Assembly: GCF_009857915.1 (NCBI RefSeq)
Contig: NZ_WWCM01000004.1
Location: forward strand, 244,472 to 308,471
Direction: 5' to 3'
Length of the DNA stretch: 64,000 nt
Origin: Duganella qianjiadongensis
Lineage (GTDB): Bacteria > Pseudomonadota > Gammaproteobacteria > Burkholderiales > Burkholderiaceae_D
In this document: in pieces, positions 17,135 to 26,782 of the stretch
Position numbering within the stretch: position 1 is the first letter of the stretch
Layout of the letters: the number at the start of each line of letters is the position of its first letter
Notes under the pieces: model-generated
Seen by the model: the letters and a program-made list of their open reading frames with translations, nothing else
Database searches by the model: none
What the model was told of the DNA's origin: nothing
Program-made: the position numbers and the translations under genes

Positions 17135-19282
17135 CTAGAACTTCAGGTGCAGATTGGCGCGGATGGCACGCGGCGAACCGGGCGTGATGTTGTTATCGCC
17201 ATTGGCTGCCGCATAGTATTTGCGGTCCGCCAGATTCTCGATATTCAGCTGCGCCGTGCAGCCGGGATGGATGGTGTAGAACAGCGCCGCATCGATGCGG
17301 GTAAAGCCGGGCAGCACCACCGCATTGCTGGTTGAGGCATACATATCGGTGCGGCGGATCAGCCCCAGGCCCACGCCCAGCCGGTCACTCAGATCATAGC
17401 GGTTCCACAGCGATAGCGTCTGGCGCGGTACCGCATTGACGGTAGCGCCATTGAGCGCCGTGGCGGACACACTGGCCAGCAGCCTGGCATCCTGATAGGC
17501 GTAAGCGCCCTGCACCTGCCACGCGGGCGCGAGCTTGCCGCTGACCGCCAGTTCCAGCCCCTTGGTACGCTGTCCATCCACCAGCTGGTCGGCGATGCCG
17601 GTGGCCGGATTCGTCACCGCCACATTGCTGCGCTCGAGCCGGTACAGGGCCAGCGTGGCCAGCAGATCGGGACTGTATTGCAGCTTGGCGCCCGCTTCGT
17701 AGTTGGTGAACTGCTCCGGCTTCAGGCTCTGGTTCACCACCGTCAGGCTACTCAGCTGGTCGCCGCCGCGGGGCACGCTGGCCACGCTGTAATTGGCGTA
17801 GAGCGCAAGCATATCGACCGGCTTGTACACCAGCCCCGCACGGGGCGACAGCAGATGATCACGGCTGGACAGTTGCGCCACCGCCGGCAGCAGGGCGCCC
17901 ACGCCCGCCGCTACATTGTTGTGGTAATCCAGCCGGAAGTCGTCATAGCGCAGACCCGCCACCAGCTGCCATTGCGGGCCGAAGCTGATCTGGTCCTGCA
18001 GGTAGAGCGCTGCCACCGTGGCTTTGCTGCGGCCATCACGATCCGAATTGCTACCGCCGAGCACATAACTCACCGGCAGCGCCGCGTCCGCCTGCGCCAG
18101 CGGCACGCTGATGCTGGTCGCCTGACCGGCGAACAGGCCAGTCTGGCGCAGGTAGTCCGTATTCTGCTGGCCCAGTTCCATCCCTGCCAGCAGCTGATGG
18201 CTGATATCACCTTGCTGCACCAGCATGGTCAGATCCGTCTGGTTGAACAGGTTCTTGCGCCACTGGTGGTTGTTATAGGCGCTCAGCGTCACCCGGCTGG
18301 TGGCCGCATTGACGGCGCCGGGCGAAATGTTCTGGTACAGCTTGTCGTAACTGGTGTAGCGCGTCTTGTTCGACAGTTGCAGGCCGTTGGCAAAGCGGTG
18401 TTCGATCTGGCTGCTGACGGCGTCGGCCAGCACGCGCGCGGGCCGCGTCTCGGCGGCAGGATTGCCGAAGAAGGCATCGACCGGCAGATCGAGCGGACGG
18501 CCATTGAGCGAAGGCACGCCACGGTCCGCAGTGCGGTAGTCCTCGAAATGTTCATAGCCCAGCACCACACTGGTGGCCTTATCCGGACGTATGGCCAAGG
18601 TGGGATTGATCCCTTTGCGCTCAAGGCCGAAGTTGCGCTGGTAGCCGCCCGAATCTTCCGCCAGCGCAGCCACGCGCACGGCCAGTGCCTCATTGACAGC
18701 CTGCCCCAGATCAGCCGTCAGGCGGCGCTTGCGGTAATTCCCCGCGGTCAGATCGAGCGCGCGGATGGTGCTGAAACTGGCCTGCTTGCTGACGCGGTTG
18801 ATCACGCCACCAGAACCGCCACGGCCAAACATCATGGCATTGGGACCGGTCAGCGCATCGACCTGCTCGACGTTGTACAGATCGCGGTAGTACTCGGCGT
18901 CGTCGCGCACACCGTCCATGTAGAAGTCGCCCGATGCACTGGTGCTGCCGCGGAAAGCGGGCGCATCGCGGTTGCCCTCGCCGCTGGCCATGCCTATGCC
19001 GGGCACATAGCGCACCACGTCGGCCATGCTCTGCATGGACTGGTCGCGCATCAGCGCTTCGCCGATCACCGTCACCGCCTGCGGCAGATCGGTCAGCGCC
19101 GTATCCGTTTTGGTGGCGCTGCTAACGGCCCGCACCAGATAGCCGTCGCTTTCGGCGCTGGCATTGACATTGATAGTGGGCAGGCTGTGGGTGGCGCTTT
19201 CTCCGGCCTGCGCAGTGGCCGCAAAAGCCAGTGCCAGCAGGGCGGCAAGTGTAGCGGGACGAGGAAGAATTCGGTCATGCAT
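17135..19282 (-). CDS. TonB-dependent siderophore receptor
   Basis: Outer-membrane ferric-siderophore importer, 715 residues. The signal peptide ends ATAQA. The plug starts with LPQAVTVIGEALMRDQS and contains YVPGIGMASGEGNRD, DGVRDDAEYYRDL and MMFGRGGSGGVINRVSK, all typical of the catecholate-type (Fiu-like) siderophore receptor group. The barrel ends with a terminal Phe. A Fur box lies 22 to 40 bases upstream of the start codon, which has an ACGGAG site. The siderophore cannot be named from the sequence, and no siderophore synthesis genes are in the window. Confidence 0.93.
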   Translation of the reverse strand: MHDRILPRPATLAALLALAFAATAQAGESATHSLPTINVNASAESDGYLVRAVSSATKTDTALTDLPQAVTVIGEALMRDQSMQSMADVVRYVPGIGMASGEGNRDAPAFRGSTSASGDFYMDGVRDDAEYYRDLYNVEQVDALTGPNAMMFGRGGSGGVINRVSKQASFSTIRALDLTAGNYRKRRLTADLGQAVNEALAVRVAALAEDSGGYQRNFGLERKGINPTLAIRPDKATSVVLGYEHFEDYRTADRGVPSLNGRPLDLPVDAFFGNPAAETRPARVLADAVSSQIEHRFANGLQLSNKTRYTSYDKLYQNISPGAVNAATSRVTLSAYNNHQWRKNLFNQTDLTMLVQQGDISHQLLAGMELGQQNTDYLRQTGLFAGQATSISVPLAQADAALPVSYVLGGSNSDRDGRSKATVAALYLQDQISFGPQWQLVAGLRYDDFRLDYHNNVAAGVGALLPAVAQLSSRDHLLSPRAGLVYKPVDMLALYANYSVASVPRGGDQLSSLTVVNQSLKPEQFTNYEAGAKLQYSPDLLATLALYRLERSNVAVTNPATGIADQLVDGQRTKGLELAVSGKLAPAWQVQGAYAYQDARLLASVSATALNGATVNAVPRQTLSLWNRYDLSDRLGVGLGLIRRTDMYASTSNAVVLPGFTRIDAALFYTIHPGCTAQLNIENLADRKYYAAANGDNNITPGSPRAIRANLHLKF

Positions 19283-19303
19283 GGATAACTCCGTAGCTCA
19301 AAA

Positions 19304-19322
19304 AGTAATGAGATTCATTATC
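19304..19322 (-). promoter_or_regulatory. fur box: Fur box before the siderophore receptor
   Basis: AGTAATGAGATTCATTATC matches 15 of 19 positions of the classical Fur consensus GATAATGATAATCATTATC. It lies just upstream of the receptor start codon, where bound Fur-iron would block transcription. Confidence 0.85.
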
Positions 19323-19375
19323 ATTTGAGGGTGAAGCCGTGCGCAAATGCAGACGGGATTTACATGATTTATCTT

Positions 19376-19411
19376 AAAAAAAACCGCGCTCCCCCTGCCA
19401 GTGAAGCGCGG
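19376..19411 (-). terminator. Intrinsic terminator at the end of the nos cluster
   Basis: On the minus strand the stem CCGCGCT/AGCGCGG (14-base loop) is followed by an unbroken run of T, seen as a run of A at 19376-19383 on the plus strand. It lies about 30 bases after the nosX stop and separates the nos operon from the siderophore receptor. Confidence 0.8.
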
Positions 19412-19443
19412 TGCGGCAAACGAGTCGCCAAGCTGATGAAACT

Positions 19444-20499
19444 CTAGTGCGTTGCGGCGGCGATGCGCTGCTCCATGGCTGGCGTGAGGTAAACCTTGCG
19501 TCCGGTATCGACCAGCAGTACCTCTTTAAGTCCTAGCCTGTCGGCCATGGCCTGCCAGCCTGCAGCGCCGGTGATAAACAAGGGTTTGGAGTTACCGTCG
19601 GAGCGCAAGCCCGCTGCACCGCCGCCGCTGGCAATGATGGTCACTGATGCCACCAGATCGATGGGATAGCCGGTGCGCGGGTCGATGATGTGCGGCCGGC
19701 GTTTGCCATCTTTCATGAAGTAACGTTCGTAGTCGCCGCTGGTGCCTATTGCTTCGTTATCGTTGAGCGCCACGCTGGTCAGGGTGCCGCTGCTGCGCGG
19801 GTCGCGTATGCCCACCTGCCACGGGTGGTTGCCGGGCCGGCCTATGGCCAGCACATTACCGCCGATATTGATCAGCGCCGCTTTTACATGGCCTTCGCGC
19901 AGGATGGCAGCAGCGCGGTCGAGCGCATAGCCTTTGGCATAGCCGCCCAGATCGATCATCACGGCGCGGTTCACGCTGCTGATGGTATTGCCCTTATAGC
20001 GCAGATCCGTCAGGCTGGGGCGGGCATCGACCCAGCGGCGGATTTCGGCCGCATCAGGCTGCTGCGCTTCGATGGCGCTGCTCTGGAAGCCCCACAGCCG
20101 GATCAGGTGGCCGATGGTGGGGTTGAATAATTCGCCGGAACGCACGGACAACTGGGTGGCCGATTTGAGCAGGCCCACCATTTCGGCATCAGCCACGAAC
20201 GGCTCGCCACGGGCAATGGCGTCGTTCAGGCCCGTGAGCATGCTGGGTTCCCACGCATGGAATTTGTGGTGCAGACGGTCGAATTCGGCCAGCACCTGCC
20301 CGCTCAGCAGATCGGCGCGCTGCTGCGAGCCGCCATAAATGGTCACTGCCACCGTGGTACCGAACACATGGCCGGTCGTCTTGTACGTGTTCTCGCTATG
20401 GCTGCACGCAGCAAGCAGGCCTGCCAGCAAACCTATGACCGGCAGCATCAGCAGCCAGCGCCACTGCGGCAGCATCCCGTTCAGCCTCACCCTGTCCAT
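19444..20499 (-). CDS. nosX: FAD:protein FMN transferase, NosX-type ApbE lipoprotein
   Basis: Periplasmic enzyme that transfers FMN from FAD to a Thr of a target protein; here the likely target is NosR. It has 351 residues. The start at 20499 has a GGGAGAG site, and the N-terminus is a lipoprotein signal with a lipobox ending LAAC. Conserved ApbE segments are present: the HVFGTTVAVTIYG start of the domain, MIDLGGYAKGYALD, and LINIGGNVLAIG. It is the last gene of the nos cluster, behind a cytochrome c5, matching the nosZRDFYLX order of Cupriavidus. An intrinsic terminator follows. Confidence 0.9.
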   Translation of the reverse strand: MDRVRLNGMLPQWRWLLMLPVIGLLAGLLAACSHSENTYKTTGHVFGTTVAVTIYGGSQQRADLLSGQVLAEFDRLHHKFHAWEPSMLTGLNDAIARGEPFVADAEMVGLLKSATQLSVRSGELFNPTIGHLIRLWGFQSSAIEAQQPDAAEIRRWVDARPSLTDLRYKGNTISSVNRAVMIDLGGYAKGYALDRAAAILREGHVKAALINIGGNVLAIGRPGNHPWQVGIRDPRSSGTLTSVALNDNEAIGTSGDYERYFMKDGKRRPHIIDPRTGYPIDLVASVTIIASGGGAAGLRSDGNSKPLFITGAAGWQAMADRLGLKEVLLVDTGRKVYLTPAMEQRIAAATH

Positions 20500-20549
20500 T
20501 CGCACTCTCCCGAAACCTGTGGCCGCCAACAAGGGCGGCCGCTGACTGC

Positions 20550-20864
20550 TTATTTGCTCTTGCTGACCATGAAGTCGATGGCCGCCTTGATTTCTTCATC
20601 TTTCAGGCCGGGATTACCTCCGCGCGGCGGCATCATCTTGAAGCCTTTGGTGGCATTGCCATACACCGTGGCCATGCCCTGCGCGACGCGCGGTTTCCAT
20701 GCTGCGGCATCGCCCACTTTGGGTGCGCCCATCACGCCGGTGCCATGACAGGCCATGCAGGTAGCCTGATAGACTTTTTCGCCATTGGCGGCGGGTGCTG
20801 CGCTGGCAGTGGCGGTGGCTAAGACCGCCGGCAGCAAAGTTGCCAGTAGAATGGTGTGTTTCAT
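20550..20864 (-). CDS. Cytochrome c5-type monohaem protein in the nos cluster
   Basis: Periplasmic class I cytochrome c of 104 residues with signal peptide ending ASAA. It has one haem site CMACH (Cys36, Cys39, His40) and a downstream Met-containing KMMPPRGG segment that supplies the axial ligand. The PPRGGNPGL pattern is typical of the c5 family. Placement between nosL and nosX suggests it carries electrons to NosZ or NosR (inference). Gaps of about 50 to 100 bases on both sides are compatible with the same transcript. Confidence 0.93.
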   Translation of the reverse strand: MKHTILLATLLPAVLATATASAAPAANGEKVYQATCMACHGTGVMGAPKVGDAAAWKPRVAQGMATVYGNATKGFKMMPPRGGNPGLKDEEIKAAIDFMVSKSK

Positions 20865-20963
20865 GTGTACTCTCTCTGATGTCGAAATTGGCCAGCGCCC
20901 GACTGCTGCGCTGGTACTGCTAAGGGCCGTTGCCGGCCCGGATTAGTTGACGGCTTATTGGGT

Positions 20964-21494
20964 CTAGTGGCCCATGCCGTTATCATGCATGCTGTCCGCA
21001 GAGCGGTTCAGCATCGCCGTGGTGATCTGTTCAAAGCGCAGCACCTTGCCGCCGGATTTCTGCACCAGCGCTTCCGCATCGGCCTGCGCAGCGAATGGCA
21101 CGATGGTCGGCCCCATCGAGCCCTGCGCGCTACTGCCCACCACATAGAAAGCCTCGCGCGCAGCGATCCAGTTGCCCTGCGGGTTCTGCCAGTCGGCCTT
21201 GCCCATGTCCTGCACGTAGTAGCCGCTAACGGCGCGGCGCTGCTCCGGTGCCAGCATGGCGCCCAGCAGTTCCATCACGTCGCAGAAATAGTCGGTCTGG
21301 CTATCGGCATAGCGCACCTGCGCTTTGGCGCCGGGGAAGTCGCGCAGCAGCATGCCGTCCAGCGCGCATGCTGCCTGATCGCCGGGTTCCAGCGCCTGCA
21401 GCGGCGCAGTCGTGCGCGAGCAGGCGGCCAGTATCAGGGCGGCTAGCAGCATGGGCCAGCGGGCGCGGCGCGGGTTGAAAGCGGGATGAGTCAT
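20964..21494 (-). CDS. nosL: NosL copper-chaperone lipoprotein
   Basis: Periplasmic lipoprotein that delivers Cu(I) for assembly of the NosZ copper sites. It has 176 residues with a lipobox ending LAAC (Cys25). Family features include ACALDGMLLRDFPG near the mature start, the FCDVMELL segment and a C-terminus rich in Met and His (MHDNGMGH) suited to copper binding. The start has a perfect CAGGAG site and overlaps the nosY stop as ATGA. The gene is transcribed after nosY. Confidence 0.93.
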   Translation of the reverse strand: MTHPAFNPRRARWPMLLAALILAACSRTTAPLQALEPGDQAACALDGMLLRDFPGAKAQVRYADSQTDYFCDVMELLGAMLAPEQRRAVSGYYVQDMGKADWQNPQGNWIAAREAFYVVGSSAQGSMGPTIVPFAAQADAEALVQKSGGKVLRFEQITTAMLNRSADSMHDNGMGH

Positions 21495-22309
21495 GAAAAT
21501 CTCCTGTGAGCAAAATAAAATGGCAGCAGCATCCAGCCCAGCATCACCGCCACCAGCACGGCCGGATGGGTCCAGGCGGATGGCATGACGGTAGCGAGGC
21601 CATACATGCCCTGCGCCTGATCGGAACTGAACACATTCAGCAGCCGGAACACATCGGCCGGATTGAGCATCAGCAGTGCGGCAAACACGCCGCTGCTGAT
21701 GCCGCCCTGACTGGCCACCAGAGCCCCCATCAGCAGCAGATCGAAGACCAGCACGAAGAAGAACCACAGCGCCAGCGCCGTGCCGCTGGCGCGCACGCGG
21801 TCGCGCGCCCACACGGAAATCAGCATGGCGATGCTGAGGAAAGCTAAGCCCATCAGCACGGCGCTGCCGACAAAACCGGCATAGCGCCAGCCCTCGGCCA
21901 CGCTCAATTCGGAAAACAGCGGCAGCAGGCCCGCGCCAAAGCCGATGGCGGTGGCACTGGTCAGCGCGGCAGCGAGGCCCAGATATTTACCGAGCAGGAC
22001 TTCCAGCCGCGAGATCGGCATGGTCAGCAGCAGTTCCAGCGCGCCCCGCTCGCGTTCGCCGACGATGGTGTCGTAGCCGAGGATGAGCGCAATCAGCGGC
22101 ACCAGATAGATCACCAGACTGGCCAGGCTGGCGATGGTGGCTTCGATGCCGTGAAAGCCCACCTGCCCCTGCTGGGCCGCGCCGAAATAGGCGATGGCCA
22201 GGGCAAATACGGCGAACACCAGCGCCACGGCCAGCACCCAGCGGTTGCGCAGGCGGTCGCGCCATTCCTTGCTGGCGATCACCGCCACCTGACGCCATTC
22301 AATGGACAT
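21491..22309 (-). CDS. nosY: NosY ABC transporter permease
   Basis: Inner-membrane permease of the NosFY complex that supports NosZ maturation with NosD. It has about 272 residues and six hydrophobic segments, with the ABC-2 type EWRDRLRNRWVL amphipathic start and YDTIVGERERGALELLL in the first cytoplasmic stretch. Two ATGs (22309 and 22315) overlap the end of nosF and differ by two residues. The stop overlaps nosL by four bases. Gene order and size agree with the family. Confidence 0.93.
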   Translation of the reverse strand: MSIEWRQVAVIASKEWRDRLRNRWVLAVALVFAVFALAIAYFGAAQQGQVGFHGIEATIASLASLVIYLVPLIALILGYDTIVGERERGALELLLTMPISRLEVLLGKYLGLAAALTSATAIGFGAGLLPLFSELSVAEGWRYAGFVGSAVLMGLAFLSIAMLISVWARDRVRASGTALALWFFFVLVFDLLLMGALVASQGGISSGVFAALLMLNPADVFRLLNVFSSDQAQGMYGLATVMPSAWTHPAVLVAVMLGWMLLPFYFAHRRFS

Positions 22310-23228
22310 GTGCATATGCCGCTCCATAACCGAGAAATACCTGTTCCAGTGTCGATTCATGTACCGCCACATCGCTAGCCATGGGCAGCAAGGCAGACAG
22401 CACGGCCATCTTGTCGGCCGGTGCGCAGCGCACACTGAGACGGTCGCCCTGCGTGCTGACATTGAGCGTCTCGCGGCTGCCAGCCTGCACGGCGGCCAGC
22501 GCTGCCAGCGCCTGCGCTTGCTGCGGCGCTGCCACGGTGACCACCACAGTCAGCGGCAGCGCCATGCCCTGCCGCAGTTGCGCCAGCGTGCCCTGCGCCG
22601 CCACGCGGCCACCGTGCATGATCAGCAGGTGGTCCACCCGCTCCTGTATCTCGGCCAGTATGTGCGAGGTAATCACGATGGTGGCACCGCGTGCCCGCAC
22701 GCTATCGAGAATGGCATAGAAATCAGCTATGCCCTGCGGGTCCAGTCCGTTGGTGGGTTCGTCGAGGAAGATCAGCTGCGGTTCGCCCAGCAGCGCTTGC
22801 GCCAGTCCTAGACGCTGGCGCATGCCCTTGGAATAGGTCTGTACATGGCGCCCTGCCGCTGCCGTCAGTCCCACCAGATCGAGCAGATCCGCGCAGGCGC
22901 GGCGCGGCACCTGCTTCAGATCAGCGAACAGCTGCAGCACTTCGGCGCCGCTCAGATTATCGTAAGTGACAAAGTTCTCCGGCAGGTAGCCGATCTGGCG
23001 GCGGGTCTGGCGGAATGCAGCGGCACCGGTATCCTGTCCCAGCACTTGCAGGCTGCCGCTAGCGGGCCTGAGCAAACCCAGCATCAGCTTGAACAGCGTG
23101 CTCTTGCCCGCGCCATTGTGGCCGATCAGGCCGAACATCTGGCCCCGGCCGATATCGAAGCTCACCTCCTGCAGCGCTGTGAAGTCGCCAAAGTGATGGC
23201 TGACGCCACGCAGGCAGATAGCGCTCAT
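22299..23228 (-). CDS. nosF: NosF ABC transporter ATPase
   Basis: Cytoplasmic ATPase of the NosFY transporter, about 309 residues. Walker A is GHNGAGKST, the signature is YSKGMRQRLGLAQAL and Walker B is LIFLDEP. The C-terminal extension after about residue 215 is typical of NosF and probably contacts NosY. The start at 23228 fits the family alignment; an alternative ATG at 23255 overlaps nosD by 20 bases. Neither has a strong ribosome site, so translational coupling to nosD is likely. Confidence 0.93.
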   Translation of the reverse strand: MSAICLRGVSHHFGDFTALQEVSFDIGRGQMFGLIGHNGAGKSTLFKLMLGLLRPASGSLQVLGQDTGAAAFRQTRRQIGYLPENFVTYDNLSGAEVLQLFADLKQVPRRACADLLDLVGLTAAAGRHVQTYSKGMRQRLGLAQALLGEPQLIFLDEPTNGLDPQGIADFYAILDSVRARGATIVITSHILAEIQERVDHLLIMHGGRVAAQGTLAQLRQGMALPLTVVVTVAAPQQAQALAALAAVQAGSRETLNVSTQGDRLSVRCAPADKMAVLSALLPMASDVAVHESTLEQVFLGYGAAYAHVH

Positions 23229-23235
23229 GGCCGTT

Positions 23236-24513
23236 TCAGCGTGGAGTGATTTCATTCCATTTTTTCCAGTTCTGGTTGTAAGGCTGCATGCGCGGATGGC
23301 GGTCGATCACGCTGGGCGCGCGCAACAGGGGGAACTGGCGCGCCACGAAACGCAGCGTGCGCAGCGAAGGACTGGCTGCCAGCAGTTTGAGCATGGGGTA
23401 CTGCCAGTTCAGACGGTCTACCAGATCATTGGCTTCGTAAGGCACATCGCCCCTGCCGTCGCCATCCTGATCCCAGCCGCTGTAATTGCTCCAGTAGTTG
23501 GCGCGGTTGCGGCCCCACTCCACGTCCTTGGCGGCGACGAAGCGCACCTGTTCCTGATTGCCGATAAAGTCGTTACCGTCGATCTGGTTGTTGGACGAAC
23601 CGGCCGACAGGTGTACGCCGGTGCGGTTGTTGAGCACAAGATTGCCGCGCACGATGTTGTACTCGGCGTCGTAGATGAAAAAGCCGCGGTCATTGCCCAC
23701 CACGATATTATTTTCGATCAGTGAATCCTGTATGGTGCGCAGCATGATGCCGTGGTCGGTGTTACCCCATGCCAGATTGCGCCGCACCACCAGATTGCGC
23801 ACTTCCATCAGCGCCAGACCGGCGCGGCTCAGATAGACTTCATTGTCTTCCCATGTACTATGGTTGGTGTTCATGTAGTGCGTACCGTAGCGCACGTGAT
23901 GGATGCGGTTTTGCCGGAACAGCGCCTGACGCGACACATCGACATAGATGCCGTCGCGGGTGGAGCTGATCTGGTTGCCGATCACCTGCACGCCGGTAGT
24001 GTCGTACACCTGTATGCCATTGCCGCGCGCCGCCGACTGCAGATCGCGCCGCCCCGTAATGGTATTGCGCAGCAGGCGCGCATCATCGGAGCGCTCCAGC
24101 CACACGCCGAACAGATTGGCCACCAGCGTGCAGTCGGCCAGCTGGAAACGGTGCGAACCGGGCAGCACATAGATACCGGCATTCTGCGCCGTCAGGTCAC
24201 TGCCGCTGTCACGCACGATCAGATCCTTCAGGCTGACATCAGGCGCATGCACGCGGATGGTGTCGTCCTTGCCCTGGCCGCTGATGACGGGATGGCCCAC
24301 GCCTTGCAAGGTCAGCGGCTTGTCGATCAGCAGATTTTCCTTATAGGTGCCTGCTTCGATACGCACCGTGTCGCCAGCATGGGCGCGGCCTATGGCGGCG
24401 GCGACGGATTCACCCGCCCGCACCGGCAGCACGGCAGCGTGAGCCACCGCAGCCGCCAGTACCTGCACGCAGCCCAGCGCCAGCACACAGCGCAGCATCG
24501 AAGTGATTCTCAT
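23236..24513 (-). CDS. nosD: NosD periplasmic copper-site assembly protein
   Basis: Periplasmic right-handed beta-helix protein needed to build the CuZ centre of NosZ. It has 425 residues with signal peptide ending VAHA. Successive CASH/NosD repeats are obvious as short turns of Asn, Gly and hydrophobic residues (for example NGIQVYDTTGVQVIGNQI). The family C-terminal motif NYWSNYSGWDQDGDG is present. The ATG overlaps the nosR stop by four bases, showing tight coupling. Confidence 0.95.
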   Translation of the reverse strand: MRITSMLRCVLALGCVQVLAAAVAHAAVLPVRAGESVAAAIGRAHAGDTVRIEAGTYKENLLIDKPLTLQGVGHPVISGQGKDDTIRVHAPDVSLKDLIVRDSGSDLTAQNAGIYVLPGSHRFQLADCTLVANLFGVWLERSDDARLLRNTITGRRDLQSAARGNGIQVYDTTGVQVIGNQISSTRDGIYVDVSRQALFRQNRIHHVRYGTHYMNTNHSTWEDNEVYLSRAGLALMEVRNLVVRRNLAWGNTDHGIMLRTIQDSLIENNIVVGNDRGFFIYDAEYNIVRGNLVLNNRTGVHLSAGSSNNQIDGNDFIGNQEQVRFVAAKDVEWGRNRANYWSNYSGWDQDGDGRGDVPYEANDLVDRLNWQYPMLKLLAASPSLRTLRFVARQFPLLRAPSVIDRHPRMQPYNQNWKKWNEITPR

Positions 24514-26738
24514 GCGCCGTCCCCGCCTTGCTGCGGCCTGGCCGGGCGCTGACTCTCATGCAGACTATTGCGCAAGCTGTCGAGCGAAACGAAATAGCCA
24601 TCGGCACCGATACGGGTGAGCGCCTGACCGGCATTGCTGCGGCGCTTGCGCTCCTGCACCAGCGGCGGGCAGGCGTGGTCGTCGTAATACATCACCATGC
24701 AGTCGAGGCACAGCATGCACTCGGTCTGGTCGATGCGCCCGGCACTATCGATGGCATGCGAACCGCAACCGGCAGCGCAGGCGTGGCAGGTGCTGCACTC
24801 GGCCTTGCGTTTCAGCCCGAACAGGCGGAAGCGGCCCGGCAGCGCCAGCCCTGCTCCCAGCGGGCAGATATATTTGCAGTATGGCCGTTCGCTGAACAGC
24901 GACAGCAGCAGTATGCCGCCGATGAAGATCCAGAACGGCCAGCTGCGGTTCCACACGCCGACCAGGAAGGTGGTCTTGAACGGCTCGATTTCGGCCAGAT
25001 GCTCGGCCGTTTCCATCGATACCAGCGACACCGCCAGCAGCGCAAAGAACACGCCGTATTTGACCCACTTGAGGCGGTCATGCCAGCGTTTGGGTAGCAG
25101 GCCCTGATAGCGCTTCAGGCCGATGACAGCCCCCAGCTTGAGCATCAGATGCTGCAGGGAGCCGAACGGACATAACCAGCCGCAGAAGAAACCACGGCCC
25201 CACACCAGCACGGTGATAATGATGAACCACCACGACAGGAAGATGAAGGGATCGGACAGGAACAGCTCCCAGCGCCACTGGTGCAGCAGCGAGTGCACCC
25301 ATGTCATCACCTGCGTGATCGATGGCTGGGCCTTCAGATAGAAGCCGACGAAGCCCACGCTGATCAGCCAGATGGCCAGACGGGGACGGCTGATCCACGG
25401 CTTGTGGCGGCGCGTGGAAGCGCGCACCAGCCGGTCGCGCTGGGAATACAGCAGCGCCGTGGCAGCCAGCAGCAGCACAAACACCGTGATCTGCCACCAC
25501 TGGCCCTGCCAGATCAGCTGCCATGCCGGCTTGGCCGTCACCACGACAGGATGACCACCTTCCAGATAGCGCTCCGGCAGCCAGTAGGCCTGATCGTAGC
25601 GGGCAAAGCTCTTGACGCCATTGGCATCGCGCTTGTTGGCCAGAATATTCAGCGTCCATGGCCATGCAGGATTGAAGCCGGCAGAACGGATAATGAAGAT
25701 GGCCGACTCTTTAAACTGCGGCACATCGGCCGGCTCCACATGGTACAGATTCAGATAGTCGGTATCGCGGAAGGTGAAGCTTTGCGGGTCCTGCCGCACC
25801 TGCAAACGGTCATAGATACCACCGCGCACAAAGCCGGAACCTTTGAACGAAGTCTGGCCGCGCGCAATCAGGAAGATCGCATGTTCGTCCGGCTTCAGAT
25901 CCTGCATCAGGCGCTGGTAGCCTTGCTCGCCCAGCACGCTCTTGCCGATGGTGGGCGTATTCAGATAGCCGAAATACACATCGATATAGTCGCCATCAGC
26001 AGGATCGACGCCCACTTCGGCAGCAGGTATCACCAGCCGCCCTATCGCCCCTTCGTCCTGCAGCTTGCGCCAGTTCAGGCGCTCATCGATAGCCGTAAAG
26101 CGGGCCGGTGGCCGTGCAGCGGTGGTGAAGATACCGACCTGACGGCCAATTTCGTAGGCACTGCGCGAGATCACCTGATTCTCGGCGATGGCCGTCACGG
26201 TGGCGCCGCTGATGGCATCGAGGCCCACGCTGCCATCGCCGCCCCGGCCGATTTCCAGCTTGGCGTCACCACGCTGGCCGATGTACTGGCCGATGAAATC
26301 GAGCAGAGCTTTTTCAGGTATCCCCGCCAGCAGTATAGGTTCGGAGTGCTTGAGCACGCGCACGCCGGTAATGATGCCCTTGGTATCCATACCGATCAGG
26401 GTAATCACCGGTTTGCCGGAATACGCGGGAATATCGACCACATCGGTCGAGAGGAATACATAGCCGATGACCTGCTCGGCGCTATTGGCGGCCGCACCGG
26501 CTGCACGGCCAAATGCCTGCACATACTGGGGCGAGCCCATACGCTGCGAGAAGCGTGTGGCCTGCGGCATCACGTCCTTGCAGGCAGCGTGCGCGCACAG
26601 ATCGGGGCCGTGCATCAGCCCTTCCGGCAGCTCGGCGTCGTACACGGTAGCCTGTGCCAGCGGCAGCAGGCTGATGGCCAGAAGCAGAGTGCACACGGCG
26701 CCCAGCCATTTCAATAAAACTTGGAAATGTGAATTCAT
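24510..26738 (-). CDS. nosR: NosR electron donor/regulator of nitrous oxide reductase
   Basis: Inner-membrane iron-sulfur flavoprotein that feeds electrons to NosZ, 742 residues. A signal segment is followed by a periplasmic FMN-binding domain with the flavinylation motif Dxx(S/T)GAT (Asp174, Thr180) in LDAISGATVT, then membrane helices and CGWLCP and CKYICP motifs. Two ferredoxin-type Cys clusters near the C-terminus follow (CSTCHACAAGC and CMLCLDC). ApbE/NosX at the end of the operon is its expected modifier. It follows nosZ, with a perfect hairpin between them. An alternative ATG at 26771 falls inside that hairpin. Confidence 0.95.
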   Translation of the reverse strand: MNSHFQVLLKWLGAVCTLLLAISLLPLAQATVYDAELPEGLMHGPDLCAHAACKDVMPQATRFSQRMGSPQYVQAFGRAAGAAANSAEQVIGYVFLSTDVVDIPAYSGKPVITLIGMDTKGIITGVRVLKHSEPILLAGIPEKALLDFIGQYIGQRGDAKLEIGRGGDGSVGLDAISGATVTAIAENQVISRSAYEIGRQVGIFTTAARPPARFTAIDERLNWRKLQDEGAIGRLVIPAAEVGVDPADGDYIDVYFGYLNTPTIGKSVLGEQGYQRLMQDLKPDEHAIFLIARGQTSFKGSGFVRGGIYDRLQVRQDPQSFTFRDTDYLNLYHVEPADVPQFKESAIFIIRSAGFNPAWPWTLNILANKRDANGVKSFARYDQAYWLPERYLEGGHPVVVTAKPAWQLIWQGQWWQITVFVLLLAATALLYSQRDRLVRASTRRHKPWISRPRLAIWLISVGFVGFYLKAQPSITQVMTWVHSLLHQWRWELFLSDPFIFLSWWFIIITVLVWGRGFFCGWLCPFGSLQHLMLKLGAVIGLKRYQGLLPKRWHDRLKWVKYGVFFALLAVSLVSMETAEHLAEIEPFKTTFLVGVWNRSWPFWIFIGGILLLSLFSERPYCKYICPLGAGLALPGRFRLFGLKRKAECSTCHACAAGCGSHAIDSAGRIDQTECMLCLDCMVMYYDDHACPPLVQERKRRSNAGQALTRIGADGYFVSLDSLRNSLHESQRPARPQQGGDGA

Positions 26739-26746
26739 GTCGTAAC

Positions 26747-26775
26747 GGGCATGCCGGTTTGTCTCCGGCATGCCC
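26747..26775 (-). repeat. Perfect hairpin between nosZ and nosR
   Basis: GGGCATGCCGG pairs with CCGGCATGCCC around a 7-base loop. It begins seven bases after the nosZ stop and ends just before the nosR start. There is no T tract, so it probably acts as an RNA-stability or partial-termination element that keeps nosZ mRNA more abundant than the rest of the operon (inference). Confidence 0.75.
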
Positions 26776-26782
26776 TGCTGGC

